64,000 nt of DNA, taken from NCBI RefSeq assembly GCF_007991655.1, contig NZ_BJYT01000010.1:1-64000 (forward strand). Reading direction: 5' to 3'. This stretch comes from Segetibacter aerophilus. GTDB lineage: Bacteria; Bacteroidota; Bacteroidia; Chitinophagales; Chitinophagaceae. Shown piece by piece: positions 1-9,113 of this stretch (position 1 is its first letter; every line of letters begins with the position of its first letter). Under the pieces are notes generated by a model. It was not told where the DNA came from, made no database searches, and saw nothing but the letters and a program-made list of their open reading frames with translations. Both the position numbers and the translations under genes were made by a program.

Positions 1-16
1 TCGTTGCCTCGTTGCC

Positions 17-100
17 TTCCACCTTAAACCCTAAACCCTACACCTTAAACCTTAAACCCTAAAACTCCACCCCTTCCACCTTATACCTTTCTTAACCCTT
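17..100. repeat. CCCTAAA/CCTTAAA-rich intergenic tract
   Basis: Irregular head-to-tail units such as CCTTAAACCCTAAACCCTA fill this stretch before lnt. It looks like a telomere repeat but is too irregular. A related tract (ACGCCCTAAACCTTAAACCC) lies in front of ftsW near 55665, so it appears to be a dispersed intergenic repeat of this genome. No gene is visible in positions 1-140. Confidence 0.55.
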
Positions 101-140
101 TTTTCGCGAACTTGCCCCAGTAAACATTACGCAACTTTTC

Positions 141-1718
141 TTGAAAAAAATTTCCCCGCTTATCTTGAGCCTGCTTACAGGCTTGTTGTTGGTAGCCGCC
201 TGGCCCGACGCCGGTTTCACACCGTTGATCTTCATTGCATGGCTTCCGTTATTGTTATTAGCCGACCAGGAAGAAAATAAAATTCGATTTTTTCTTTTTG
301 CCTTGCTTAGTATGTTTATTTGGAACGCCGGCACTACCTGGTGGATTTGGAATTCGACTGCACCCGGCGCTATTGGCGCTATTGTCGCCAACAGTTTTTT
401 AATGGCTATTCCGCTTTGGGGTTTTCATACTTTCAAAACCAAATATGGAGATCGGGTTGGTCTTATAAGCCTGATGGCCTTCTGGCTCACTTTCGAATAT
501 GTGCACCTAAACTGGCAGCTAAGCTGGCCGTGGCTAACATTGGGAAACGTGTTTGCAAAGCGCATAGAATGGGTTCAATGGTACGAATTGACGGGGGTAA
601 GTGGTGGAAGTTTATGGGTTTTATCAGCCAACGTAATGTTGTTCCTGCTTATAAAAGCCGCGAAAAAATCAAGAGTTGCTACAGCCGTAGGAACGTTCGC
701 TATTTTACTGCTTCCAATTGTTTTGTCGTTTTTTGTTCGTCCCAATAAGGTAGACGAAAAGGCTACAACGAATGTGGTTATTGTACAACCAAACGTAGAT
801 CCATACAATGAAAAACATGTGGCAGCATCAACTGAAGGGCAGGTGCAACGACTAATTGACCTATCCGAAAAAAATATAGATGCAAATACGAAGCTGGTTC
901 TGTGGCCTGAAACAGCGTTGCCCGTGGCGGTGTGGCAGGACCAGGTGCAACAAAGTCCTCAGTACGCACCTGTTTTTGAATTTGCAAATCGGCACCCCGA
1001 CCTTACCCTCCAAACAGGCATTGAAACTATTAAAAATTATGGAACCGAAAAAGCAACCAACACTGCCAGGAAGAATGATTCGGACGGGACGTATTACGAT
1101 GTCTTCAATGCAGCTGTGGTAATAAAAGCAGGCGAACCTTTACAGTACTACAATAAAAGTAAACTAGTACCTGGCGTGGAAACATTGCCTGACTTCCTGT
1201 TATGGCTGGGACCGATCTTCGAACAATTTGGTGGCACTGCCGGGGGCTATGGTCATGATAAAGAAGCTATAGCTTTTAAGGTAACGGGCAATCCCTACAT
1301 CACTGCACCTATCATTTGCTATGAAAGTATTTATGGTGAATACACAACTAATTACATTAAAAAAGGTGCAAATCTGCTGACCATCATGACCAACGACGGA
1401 TGGTGGGCAAACACGCCGGGTCATAAGCAACACCTAGACTATGCAAGACTTAGAGCCGTTGAGACAAGAAAATGGGTAGCACGAAGTGCGAATACCGGCA
1501 TTTCAGCTGTCATTAACAGCAATGGAGATATTCTTGAGAAACGACCATGGGACGAAGTAGGGACGATTAAATACGCGATACCCGCAATAGACGGAGAAAC
1601 GTTTTTTGTTCGTAATGGAGCATTGATTTTTGGGCTCGCGTTGTTTGTTATGACAGCACTGCTTGCTTATCATTTTATAATGATTTTGAAGAAGAGGTTT
1701 ATTGGAAACAAGGCCTAG
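141..1718 (+). CDS. lnt: Apolipoprotein N-acyltransferase
   Basis: Inner-membrane enzyme that adds the third acyl chain to the N-terminal cysteine of lipoproteins, the last step of lipoprotein maturation. The 525-residue product has a block of hydrophobic segments over residues 1-200, a nitrilase-type domain over about 210-490, and a final membrane segment near 500. The expected catalytic residues are present: Glu257 in LWPETALP, Lys341 in YNKSKLVPG and Cys393 in PIICYES, close to the E. coli triad positions. The start is TTG at 141; no ATG fits without losing the first membrane segment. It is a single gene, facing a minus-strand transporter gene, with a dispersed repeat between them. Function is secure; the start is less so. 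Confidence 0.93.
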   Translation: MKKISPLILSLLTGLLLVAAWPDAGFTPLIFIAWLPLLLLADQEENKIRFFLFALLSMFIWNAGTTWWIWNSTAPGAIGAIVANSFLMAIPLWGFHTFKTKYGDRVGLISLMAFWLTFEYVHLNWQLSWPWLTLGNVFAKRIEWVQWYELTGVSGGSLWVLSANVMLFLLIKAAKKSRVATAVGTFAILLLPIVLSFFVRPNKVDEKATTNVVIVQPNVDPYNEKHVAASTEGQVQRLIDLSEKNIDANTKLVLWPETALPVAVWQDQVQQSPQYAPVFEFANRHPDLTLQTGIETIKNYGTEKATNTARKNDSDGTYYDVFNAAVVIKAGEPLQYYNKSKLVPGVETLPDFLLWLGPIFEQFGGTAGGYGHDKEAIAFKVTGNPYITAPIICYESIYGEYTTNYIKKGANLLTIMTNDGWWANTPGHKQHLDYARLRAVETRKWVARSANTGISAVINSNGDILEKRPWDEVGTIKYAIPAIDGETFFVRNGALIFGLALFVMTALLAYHFIMILKKRFIGNKA

Positions 1719-1870
1719 CTTCTTCGCTTATTTGTTTTTGTATCGGATGCTCAGGCCGCTGGGCTTCGTTCTTGCAACAGGACTCCACCGGCTTCTTTTG
1801 AAAACTGCTGCACATGTTTTCAAATTCCTTCTCCTAGTTTGAAAGTTTAAGAGCTGAAAAAAAATTTACA

Positions 1871-1890
1871 GTACAAGTGAGTGACACAAC
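1871..1890 (-). repeat. Dispersed 20-bp repeat, copy 1 (type B)
   Basis: On the minus strand it reads GTTGTGTCACTCACTTGTAC. It is identical over 20 bp to the copies at 15364 and 60933. It lies between the convergent 3' ends of lnt and the sugar transporter. A further stretch on its right (ACAAAAAAGG, then ATACCT, within 70 bp) is also shared with the copy at 15364. Confidence 0.85.
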
Positions 1891-1948
1891 GATGTTGATA
1901 GATGTTATTGTGTTTATTACAAAAAAGGCTTAAAAAGATCCATACCTA

Positions 1949-2953
1949 CTAAGCGGTTCCTGCGTAAATAATGAGGCCTAAGCCTACCACAAAAAACAGA
2001 AACATGGAGGCGATAAGACGGTCGGTTCCCTTTGGGGAATTTTTAAATTCCTTCCAGATAAAGACACCCCAAAGCGCTGCTATCATTGTTGCACCCTGCC
2101 CGAGACCGTAGGAAATAGCAGGTCCTGCTTTGCCTGCGGCAATAAGGTTTAATGAGTTGCCTAAGCCCCAAATTAAACCACCAAGAATACCTACCATATG
2201 TACCGATAACTTACCCTTAAAATAATCGGCATAACTAACAGGGGTTCCTTCGAAAGGCTTTTTCATAAGGATGGTATTGAAAATAAAATTGCTGAGAAGG
2301 ATGCCAATTGAAAAAACAAATACGGCGGTATAAGGAGTCATCTTGCCAGCTGCGGGTTGTTGAAAGTTTTCAAGATCCATAGCTGCTGCAATAAATCGGT
2401 AGAAAAAAGACATGAGCAAGCCGGCAGCGAGCGACAACAACAAACCCTTTGATGAAACCTTTTGCGCTGCCTGGTTTGTTTTTTTATAAGCTACGGCATT
2501 TACAATAATTGCTGCCATCACAAACAACACCCCTAAAAACAAGATGTACGGGTTTCCCTTTTCGGCGCCGAGATAATTTACGATCACTCCCAATATTAAA
2601 GCAAGGCCGATACCCACGGGAAAAGCAACGGCCATACCTGCGATCGCAATTGCAGCGGAAAACAAAATATTAGCTGCATTAAACACAACGCCGCCAATAA
2701 TTGCACTAATAATATTTGAAGAATCTGACTGAGCTAAATCAGCAGCAAAACTGCGTCCTTCACTACCATTGCTGCCGAGTGTAAGGGCTGATAAAATTGA
2801 AAACAATACGATGCCGATTACGTAGTCCCAGTAAAATAATTCGAACCGCCAACTCTTGCCCGCAAGCTTTTGAGTGTTGGCCCACGAGCCCCAGCAAAGC
2901 ATGGTAATAAAACAAAAAACAATCGCAGTAAAATAACTATCAACGATAAACAT
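1949..2953 (-). CDS. GRP/RhaT-like sugar transporter
   Basis: Predicted inner-membrane sugar permease of the drug/metabolite transporter superfamily, in the glucose/ribose porter or RhaT-like group. The 334 residues form about ten hydrophobic segments. The N-terminal TMLCWGSWANTQKL and the glycine-rich WGLGNSLNLIAAGKAGPAI near the C-terminus are typical of the family. It is the last gene of a minus-strand run behind an ADP-ribosylglycohydrolase-like gene (gap 72 bp) and ribokinase, so ribose or a ribosyl compound is a plausible substrate. That assignment is inferred from neighbours; the family alone does not fix the sugar. Confidence 0.8.
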   Translation of the reverse strand: MFIVDSYFTAIVFCFITMLCWGSWANTQKLAGKSWRFELFYWDYVIGIVLFSILSALTLGSNGSEGRSFAADLAQSDSSNIISAIIGGVVFNAANILFSAAIAIAGMAVAFPVGIGLALILGVIVNYLGAEKGNPYILFLGVLFVMAAIIVNAVAYKKTNQAAQKVSSKGLLLSLAAGLLMSFFYRFIAAAMDLENFQQPAAGKMTPYTAVFVFSIGILLSNFIFNTILMKKPFEGTPVSYADYFKGKLSVHMVGILGGLIWGLGNSLNLIAAGKAGPAISYGLGQGATMIAALWGVFIWKEFKNSPKGTDRLIASMFLFFVVGLGLIIYAGTA

Positions 2954-3025
2954 AAGCCTGGTAAGATTTTAGGTTAGTTGAAAAAATCGGTTGTAGCGTG
3001 CAGCTTGTAGCTTCTCCCACTCAGC

Positions 3026-4579
3026 TTACTGAGATACTCCCTGAAACGCCCTTGACGCCTTTTCCAACTCTTTCACCCCGTTTACAGGTTGATCAGAATA
3101 AACAATTACGTCTCCTGCATTAACTCTTTGACCAGTGGCAGGATTTAAAATTTTTAGTCGTACGCTGTGCTTACCCTTCGGCAATTGATAGTTCCAGGCG
3201 AGCTCGTGACGTCGCGTAGTGAAACTTACAGGTAATTGTATAGTTTCAACCTTTTTATCATCAATATATAATTCTGCATTAAAAACATAAGCAGGGTTTT
3301 CACCTTGTGCATTTCCCCGTAAGACAAAACCAGTTCCTTCAAAATCAAAAGCCAACTCGTCTTTATTAGCTGACCACTTTGCTGCAATTTTATTTGTTGG
3401 ATAGACACCTGCAAAACTCTTTTCAAATTTTACAGGTACCGGTTGTTGTTGCTTTATGGTTATTTGATTTCCGCTTACTTTTCCACCATTCCTTTCAATG
3501 TTTGCAAGGGCATGTTTCAGTCCTATATCGTAGACAGAGTTTAAAGACATGGTGGTGTATTTAAAATCGATTCCCTCAGCTTCCTTCAAACCTTGTTTCC
3601 AATAAGCGGGAATTTTATCGTAACCTAAAACAGTCCCTAAAATACCACCGGCGCTTGAGGGGTTGCAATCGGCGTCTTGCCCGCAACGGGTAGTAATATC
3701 GAGGGTTTTTGTGTAATCGCCTGCGCCATACAGAAGTCCAATAGCCACATAAGCTGCATTAACCTTAGCATCTATGTTGAAAGGCATAAAGACACCGTCG
3801 GGGCAGCCCACCTCATCGGCCCATTTTTTCTGCACTTCGAGCCAGGTTTGCTTCCAGTCACTCGGGTACTTCTGGTGCCATAGAATTACATCATTGATGC
3901 ATTGGTAAAACTCGCTCTGCTTTGCGATCGTCTTCAAACCTTCCTTTACAATAAACGGGATATCATTTGATGTGAAAGCCAAAGCATACATAGCTCCAAT
4001 ATAAACTCCGCCATACCAACCGTCTCCATAATTCATGATGTGACCAATTTTATCACTAATCGTTGAAGCCGTGTTGGGCATTCCGGGGCTCATCAGCCCC
4101 GCAAAATCAGCTTCGATCTGGTAATCGATGCAATCAGCGTGCGGGTTGTTTTTCCAATCTCCTGAAAGAGGTGCTTTAATGCCATTCAAAATATTATAAC
4201 GGCCAGCCTGGTTGGCGTGCCATAACATGTAACCGGCATTAGCATAAGCATTGGCAAAAGAATCAAGCGGGGCATCCAAGCCGTATTTCTCAAATACGTC
4301 TACAAACGTCAAGTCCATGTAGAGGTCATCGTATAATCCGGGGCCTTCCAACATCGTTTTCTTCAGGTAGCCATTATACCATAATAAAGGTTGATAGTCC
4401 CCGATAAAAGTTCCGTTGAAACGAAACTCGTATGGTCCGCCAAAAGTTACTCCAATGGTTTGTCCTGCCCATCCTCCTTTAATTTTATCCTGCAATTGCT
4501 GCTTTGTAAGCGTGATGTTTTGAGCAAACGCTGAAGCCGTCAGGCAAAGCACAAGAAAGCCAGTAAATAATTTTTTCAT
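3026..4579 (-). CDS. Exported ADP-ribosylglycohydrolase-family protein
   Basis: Member of the ADP-ribosylglycohydrolase (DraG/ARH) fold family, which cleaves ribosyl bonds with two metal ions. The 517 residues begin with a signal peptide ending near ASAFAQ (residue 20), so it should act outside the cytoplasm. The metal-binding motifs are visible: GLYDDLYMDLTF (Asp84, Asp85, Asp89) and CGQDADCNPSSAGGILG (Asp302, Asp304). About 140 residues after position 375 form an extra, probably beta-sandwich domain. It lies between ribokinase (87 bp upstream) and a sugar transporter (72 bp downstream), suggesting it releases ribose or a similar sugar from a glycoside for uptake. The exact substrate is unknown; an exported nucleoside or glycoside hydrolase is possible. 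Confidence 0.8.
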   Translation of the reverse strand: MKKLFTGFLVLCLTASAFAQNITLTKQQLQDKIKGGWAGQTIGVTFGGPYEFRFNGTFIGDYQPLLWYNGYLKKTMLEGPGLYDDLYMDLTFVDVFEKYGLDAPLDSFANAYANAGYMLWHANQAGRYNILNGIKAPLSGDWKNNPHADCIDYQIEADFAGLMSPGMPNTASTISDKIGHIMNYGDGWYGGVYIGAMYALAFTSNDIPFIVKEGLKTIAKQSEFYQCINDVILWHQKYPSDWKQTWLEVQKKWADEVGCPDGVFMPFNIDAKVNAAYVAIGLLYGAGDYTKTLDITTRCGQDADCNPSSAGGILGTVLGYDKIPAYWKQGLKEAEGIDFKYTTMSLNSVYDIGLKHALANIERNGGKVSGNQITIKQQQPVPVKFEKSFAGVYPTNKIAAKWSANKDELAFDFEGTGFVLRGNAQGENPAYVFNAELYIDDKKVETIQLPVSFTTRRHELAWNYQLPKGKHSVRLKILNPATGQRVNAGDVIVYSDQPVNGVKELEKASRAFQGVSQ

Positions 4580-4666
4580 ATAAATGTTATGATTGTCAAA
4601 AGAGTAGTTTTTATGTTCAAAGTATTATTCTTAGATGGGCCGGCCGTTGCCATCAGCATTAAACCT

Positions 4667-5611
4667 TTACATTTTTGCGGACACACTACTCCCGGTATTT
4701 CCCACAAAAGCCAATACATCTTGCCTCGACGGTGCTGATGCCTGTGCTCCAAATTTTGTTACAGATAGTGCGGCAGCATAACAAGCAAAGAAGGTTGCAT
4801 CTCGCAAAGACTTACGCTCTGATAACGCTACTGCCAGCGCACCATTAAAAACATCTCCTGCTGCTGTTGTATCTACCGCCTCTACTTCAGGGGCACTTAC
4901 CAATTCGCTTATATCTCCTGCAGAGATATAAGCGCCTTTCGATCCTAACGTAATAATTACTGTTTCGACCCCTTTCGCTCTTATGATCCGTGCTGCTTCT
5001 GTTGCAGAATCAAGGTCGGTAATGGCAACGCCTGAAAGCATTTCCGCTTCCTTTTCATTGGGTGTTATAATTGAAATTTTCGGGAACAAAGAAGTCGGCA
5101 GTTCGCAAGCGGGAGCCGGGTTAAGAATAACGCGAACGTCATTAGATTTTGCAAGTGAAGCAACCCATTCCACAGTTTCAATAGGGATCTCTAACTGCAT
5201 CATCACAACCGTGGCGTTGGCAATAGCATCAGAAGCATTCTCTACATCACCCGGACTTAAAGTTGCATTTGCGCCTGAAGCAACAACGATTGTATTTTCT
5301 CCCATTTTATCCAATGTAATTAAAGCAACACCGGAAGGATTAATGTCGTCAACAACCATTAAGTCTGTATTAATTCCTTCGTCCTTAAACAACTGAACTG
5401 ATTGCTTTCCAAAAATGTCATCACCTGTTTTAGCCACGAGGGTTACGTTTCCGCCAAGTCGCTGTGCCGCCACTGCCTGGTTAGCACCTTTGCCTCCGGG
5501 GTTCATAAAAAAATCACCCCCTAAAATCGTTTCTCCCGCGGCCGGAAGGTGATTGGCTTTAATAACCATGTCGATATTGGTGCTGCCGACAACAACAAGC
5601 GATGGCTTCAT
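4667..5611 (-). CDS. rbsK: Ribokinase (PfkB family)
   Basis: Phosphorylates D-ribose to ribose 5-phosphate in the cytoplasm. The 314-residue length is usual. The PfkB signatures are clear: the N-terminal sugar-binding GSTNIDMVIKAN, the glycine-rich NPGGKGANQAVAAQ (37-50), and the C-terminal DTTAAGDVFNGALA with catalytic base Asp253. It is the first gene of a minus-strand run with the exported ADP-ribosylglycohydrolase-like protein and the GRP-type transporter. This gives a chain of periplasmic release, uptake and phosphorylation. Other PfkB sugar kinases look similar, but the motifs fit ribokinase best. Confidence 0.9.
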   Translation of the reverse strand: MKPSLVVVGSTNIDMVIKANHLPAAGETILGGDFFMNPGGKGANQAVAAQRLGGNVTLVAKTGDDIFGKQSVQLFKDEGINTDLMVVDDINPSGVALITLDKMGENTIVVASGANATLSPGDVENASDAIANATVVMMQLEIPIETVEWVASLAKSNDVRVILNPAPACELPTSLFPKISIITPNEKEAEMLSGVAITDLDSATEAARIIRAKGVETVIITLGSKGAYISAGDISELVSAPEVEAVDTTAAGDVFNGALAVALSERKSLRDATFFACYAAALSVTKFGAQASAPSRQDVLAFVGNTGSSVSAKM

Positions 5612-5751
5612 CTTAAATCGTTAGTAATTGAAATGATTTCTAATAATAATAAAATATCGGCATACGGCAATCATTAAGTAAAAGACAGGGACGAGCAGAA
5701 TAAAAAGTAATAAGATTTTTTGAACCAGCTTCTGTCTTTCATAGAATCATT

Positions 5752-5771
5752 GTTGCGTCGCACACTTGTAC
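5752..5771 (+). repeat. Dispersed 20-bp repeat, copy 2 (mosaic of types A and B)
   Basis: Reads GTTGCGTCGCACACTTGTAC. The left half matches type A (TTGCGTCGCAC) and the right half matches type B (CACTTGTAC). It lies in the 250-bp gap between the divergent rbsK and SRPBCC genes. The bases before it (TTTCATAGAATCATT) are nearly repeated before copy 7 at 37962, so the unit extends to the left. Confidence 0.8.
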
Positions 5772-5861
5772 TTTTACCCTTTATTGTGTAGTAAATTGCA
5801 TAGTAGGAAACAGCTTCTTTTCTTGGAGGAACTTTTATAATTAAACTAAACAAGCTAGAAA

Positions 5862-6335
5862 ATGGCCACCAACAATTCCCCCATTGTAGAAACACAAATG
5901 CTTATAAGAAAACCAGCGAAAACTGTTTTCCAGGCTTTTATTGATCCTGCAATAACAACTAACTTTTGGTTCACCAAAGCAAGCGGAAAACTAGAACGGG
6001 GGAAGACTGTCACATGGGAATGGGAAATGTATGGAGCATCAGCCAAAGTGCTTGTAAAGGAGATTATAGAAAACGAACAAATAGTAATCGAATGGGGCGA
6101 ACCTGCGTCAACCGTTGAATTCACATTTAATCCGCTCACTCCAGACACAACTTATGTCGTTATAAAAAGTTTTGGCTTTAGCCAAACAGGCAATGAATTG
6201 ATCGAAACTATCAAAGACAATACGGGAGGTTTTACAACTGTGCTCGATGGACTGAAGGCATACTTAGAACATAATATCAACCTAAACTTAATAGCGGACA
6301 AATTTCCAAAAGCAGTTAGTCAACACGGACAATAA
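5862..6335 (+). CDS. SRPBCC / AHSA1-like domain protein
   Basis: Small (157 residues) single-domain protein of the START/SRPBCC fold, Aha1-like subgroup. The family binds hydrophobic ligands, but most bacterial members have no known role. Typical features are the start IRKPAKTVFQAFIDPAITTNFW, the later WEMYGASAKVLVKEI, and a C-terminal helix with GGFTTVLDGLKAYLEHN. It starts with ATG at 5862 and ends about 50 bp before the lipoprotein gene downstream, so the two may be co-transcribed. No catalytic residues can be named. Confidence 0.8.
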   Translation: MATNNSPIVETQMLIRKPAKTVFQAFIDPAITTNFWFTKASGKLERGKTVTWEWEMYGASAKVLVKEIIENEQIVIEWGEPASTVEFTFNPLTPDTTYVVIKSFGFSQTGNELIETIKDNTGGFTTVLDGLKAYLEHNINLNLIADKFPKAVSQHGQ

Positions 6336-6384
6336 AAATTACATACTGGTGAGTAAACTTAAGAAAGCCTCGGGCAGACAGCAT

Positions 6385-7203
6385 ATGAATTTGCGTTCTG
6401 TTATATTATTAGTGGCCCTCCAAAGTCTTTTCTCTTGCAATAGTGTTCATAAGGACGACAACTCAAATAATCCGAAGACCGAAACAATCCGACGCTTTGC
6501 AGTAAAGCCGGAAGATCTCTTAAAAAATTTCACGACTTGGTACAGATATGACTACAACAACGTAAAACTATCCCAAGACTTCATCGCACTAGATGTTGAC
6601 TCAAACGTCATAAAAAAGGAAGACTTTTTACATCGCCTTTCAACAGGCAAATACTTTGCGATTAAAACCATGAGTAAGGATGAACAGCCTTATTACAACT
6701 TATACACGTTCCCTAATCGTAATGTAGAAATTGAAGAGACAATCAAGCAAAAGGCAGCCACAGCAATTGCGCATTATGAAATGGAAGGAAAAGAACTAAG
6801 CCCTTATCATTTCACAGATGTGAAAGGAACGACATACAGCAATAACAGTACAAAAGGAAAGGTCGTAGTTCTTAAATGCTGGTTTATACACTGTGTTGCT
6901 TGCGTAAAAGAATTTCCTGTATTGAACGATTTGGTAGACAAGTATAAAGACAGTCACGATATAGAATTTATTAGTTTAGCATCGGATACCAAACTGCAGT
7001 TAAACTCTTTTCTAAGAACAAGAGAGTTTAAGTATGCAGTGGTACCCGGCCAACGAGAAGAATACATGCGGGAGCAATTAAACGTTACAGAATACCCCAC
7101 ACATTTCTTAATAGATCGAACCGGAAAAATTGTAAAGGTTGTAAATTCAATAGAGGATTTAATTCCATTCATAGAAAAGGAAGTGAAGAAAAACGCTCTT
7201 TGA
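6385..7203 (+). CDS. Thioredoxin-like (TlpA-type) lipoprotein
   Basis: Predicted periplasm-facing lipoprotein with a C-terminal thioredoxin fold. ATG at 6385 is preferred over the in-frame GTG at 6349 because it gives a clean lipoprotein signal, with lipobox LFSC about 17 residues in. The product is 272 residues. The C-terminal half carries KGKVVVLKCWFIHCVACVKEF with a CVAC redox motif, followed by the EYPTHFLIDRTGKIV strand and cis-proline typical of TlpA/ResA proteins. The N-terminal 130 residues are unassigned. A thiol-disulfide role is likely from the CxxC pair; no partner can be named. Confidence 0.8.
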   Translation: MNLRSVILLVALQSLFSCNSVHKDDNSNNPKTETIRRFAVKPEDLLKNFTTWYRYDYNNVKLSQDFIALDVDSNVIKKEDFLHRLSTGKYFAIKTMSKDEQPYYNLYTFPNRNVEIEETIKQKAATAIAHYEMEGKELSPYHFTDVKGTTYSNNSTKGKVVVLKCWFIHCVACVKEFPVLNDLVDKYKDSHDIEFISLASDTKLQLNSFLRTREFKYAVVPGQREEYMREQLNVTEYPTHFLIDRTGKIVKVVNSIEDLIPFIEKEVKKNAL

Positions 7204-7261
7204 TAAACTGATTTTTTTTACTAAAGCAGACACAACAAACACGAAAAAAAGTTTTTTTAGA

Positions 7262-8137
7262 ATGAGACTTACAATCCTTTTTTTATTCTGTTTATTTTTT
7301 AGCATGGCAGCATTTGCTCAATCAAAAAAAACAACACAAACAGACAACAGCAAACCTTTTGTGCTCGGAGTAATTGAAGAAATAGCTTCGACTGAATTGG
7401 CAGAAAAAAGAGTCCTCAACATTTATTTGCCAGAGGGCTACAATAAGAACGACACTGCTAAATATCCGGTCGTTTATCTACTCGATGGTTCAGCAGATGA
7501 AGATTTTATACACGTTGTCGGGCTTTTCCAGTTCAACAATTTTCCATGGATTGACAGGGTTCCTAAATCAATCATAGTTGGTATTGCAAATGTTGACAGA
7601 AGAAGAGATTTCACATATCCAACGACGATAGAAGCAGACAAAAAAAGGTATGCAACAACGGGCCACTCACACAAGTTCATTGCTTTTATTGAAAAAGAGT
7701 TACAACCTTTTATAGAGAAGAAATACAAAACCAACAATTCGAGAATGCTTATCGGGCAGTCCTTAGCGGGCCTTTTTGCGGCAGAAGTTTTAATAAAAAA
7801 ACCGGCTCTTTTCAATAAATTCATAATTATTAGTCCAAGTATTTGGTGGGATAATGGCTCGTTATTGAAACAAGCTTCAGCCATTTCAACAAACACTGAT
7901 TTCTCCAAGACTGATGTTTATATTGGCTATGGAAAAGAGGGACTTGCCCCTGGTGAAATACCCCGTGTGATGGAAGTAGATGCAAATTTGTTAGGAGAAA
8001 AATTGCAAAAGCTTAAGAACAAGAATTTACACGTATACCTTGACTACCTGCCGGAAGAAGACCATGCAACAATCACTCACCAAGCCATATTTAATGCGCT
8101 GCGTATTCTATATCCAAAAGCAGTTGCGGCACATTGA
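7262..8137 (+). CDS. Exported alpha/beta-hydrolase esterase (PF00756-like)
   Basis: Secreted or periplasmic serine esterase of the putative-esterase (enterochelin esterase / esterase D-like) family. The 291 residues begin with a signal peptide ending at AAFAQ (residue 20). VVYLLDGSADEDFIH forms the N-terminal strand and oxyanion region. The nucleophile is Ser167 in IGQSLAGLFA, and His268 in PEEDHATITH is the likely catalytic histidine. No iron-siderophore or acetyl xylan genes are nearby, so the substrate is open. It follows the thioredoxin-like lipoprotein gene by 58 bp. Confidence 0.85.
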   Translation: MRLTILFLFCLFFSMAAFAQSKKTTQTDNSKPFVLGVIEEIASTELAEKRVLNIYLPEGYNKNDTAKYPVVYLLDGSADEDFIHVVGLFQFNNFPWIDRVPKSIIVGIANVDRRRDFTYPTTIEADKKRYATTGHSHKFIAFIEKELQPFIEKKYKTNNSRMLIGQSLAGLFAAEVLIKKPALFNKFIIISPSIWWDNGSLLKQASAISTNTDFSKTDVYIGYGKEGLAPGEIPRVMEVDANLLGEKLQKLKNKNLHVYLDYLPEEDHATITHQAIFNALRILYPKAVAAH

Positions 8138-8180
8138 CGGAGTTATTGCAGGAGTTGATTTCAAATCTTAAAAATTAATT

Positions 8181-8915
8181 ATGAAAGTCAGCGTTGCCCA
8201 AACAAGACCTTTTAAGGGAGACATCGACAAGAATATCGACTGCCATAAAAGGCTTATTAACCTCGCTATTCATTATCAGGCGGCAATAATTATTTTTCCT
8301 GAACTTTCTTTAACAGGCTACGAACCAGTATTAGCTAAGGACCTGGCTACAACAGAAGACGATGACAGGTTTAATGTCTTTCAAACGCTCAGCGATAAAA
8401 ATAGAATTACGATCTGTGTAGGCATGCCCATCAAGAGCGAAGCTAGTGTGATGATTAGCATGCTGATCTTTAGCCCGCGGGAACCGAGACAGGTTTACTC
8501 GAAGCAATATTTGCACAACGACGAACTTCCCCATTTTGTACCCGGGCATAGCCAGGTTATTTTGAATATCGACGACCTTCGGATTGTCCCCTCCATTTGC
8601 TATGAGTCACTGGTACCTCAACACGCTGAAAGGGCTTTTGAGTTTGGAGCAGAAATCTACGTAGCGAGTGTTGCAAAATCAGCAGCCGGAGTTGAAAAAG
8701 CTGCGAGTTACTTCCCCGAAATTGTCGAAAAGTATTTCAGGTTTGTGCTAATGGCAAATTGTGTGGGCATGTGCGACAATTTTGAAACTGTTGGAAAAAC
8801 ATCCGTCTGGAATAATAATGGAAGATTGGTAGCACAACTTAATTCTACTAACGAAGGCCTCCTGGTATTAGATACCGATACATTAGAAATAGTTGAGGAG
8901 ATCATTGTAAGTTGA
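8181..8915 (+). CDS. Carbon-nitrogen hydrolase (nitrilase family)
   Basis: Cytoplasmic nitrilase-superfamily amidohydrolase of 244 residues. The Glu-Lys-Cys triad is readable: Glu41 in IIFPELSLTGY, Lys108 in QVYSKQYLHNDE and Cys140 in IVPSICYESL. Starting almost directly at the first strand (MKVSVAQTRP) is usual for the family. The substrate (omega-amide, carbamoyl compound or other) cannot be read from sequence. The gene starts 43 bp after the esterase gene and is followed by about 200 bp before dps. Confidence 0.85.
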   Translation: MKVSVAQTRPFKGDIDKNIDCHKRLINLAIHYQAAIIIFPELSLTGYEPVLAKDLATTEDDDRFNVFQTLSDKNRITICVGMPIKSEASVMISMLIFSPREPRQVYSKQYLHNDELPHFVPGHSQVILNIDDLRIVPSICYESLVPQHAERAFEFGAEIYVASVAKSAAGVEKAASYFPEIVEKYFRFVLMANCVGMCDNFETVGKTSVWNNNGRLVAQLNSTNEGLLVLDTDTLEIVEEIIVS

Positions 8916-9113
8916 AACCTTTTTGATGCTCTTTTTCAAACTAAGCTAATTATCTATTCTCATCATCCACAGAAACACCAATGCGAACATTATACTTTGA
9001 AAGAACTGTAGGGTATAACGAACAATTGTCTTATGGAGCGGTTTTTATTTTATTTTAATATGAGATTAACCACCCGTATTAAATCAAAACAAATCACTAC
9101 AAAATAAGATAAT

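Noticed and set aside
17-100. Telomere-like CCCTAAA repeats suggesting eukaryotic contamination or a linear chromosome end
   Set aside because: The units are irregular, and a similar tract occurs inside the bacterial dcw cluster before ftsW; lnt follows directly.
320-748. 142-residue plus-strand frame inside lnt
   Set aside because: Overlaps the catalytic-domain gene in another frame; arginine- and cysteine-rich shadow composition.
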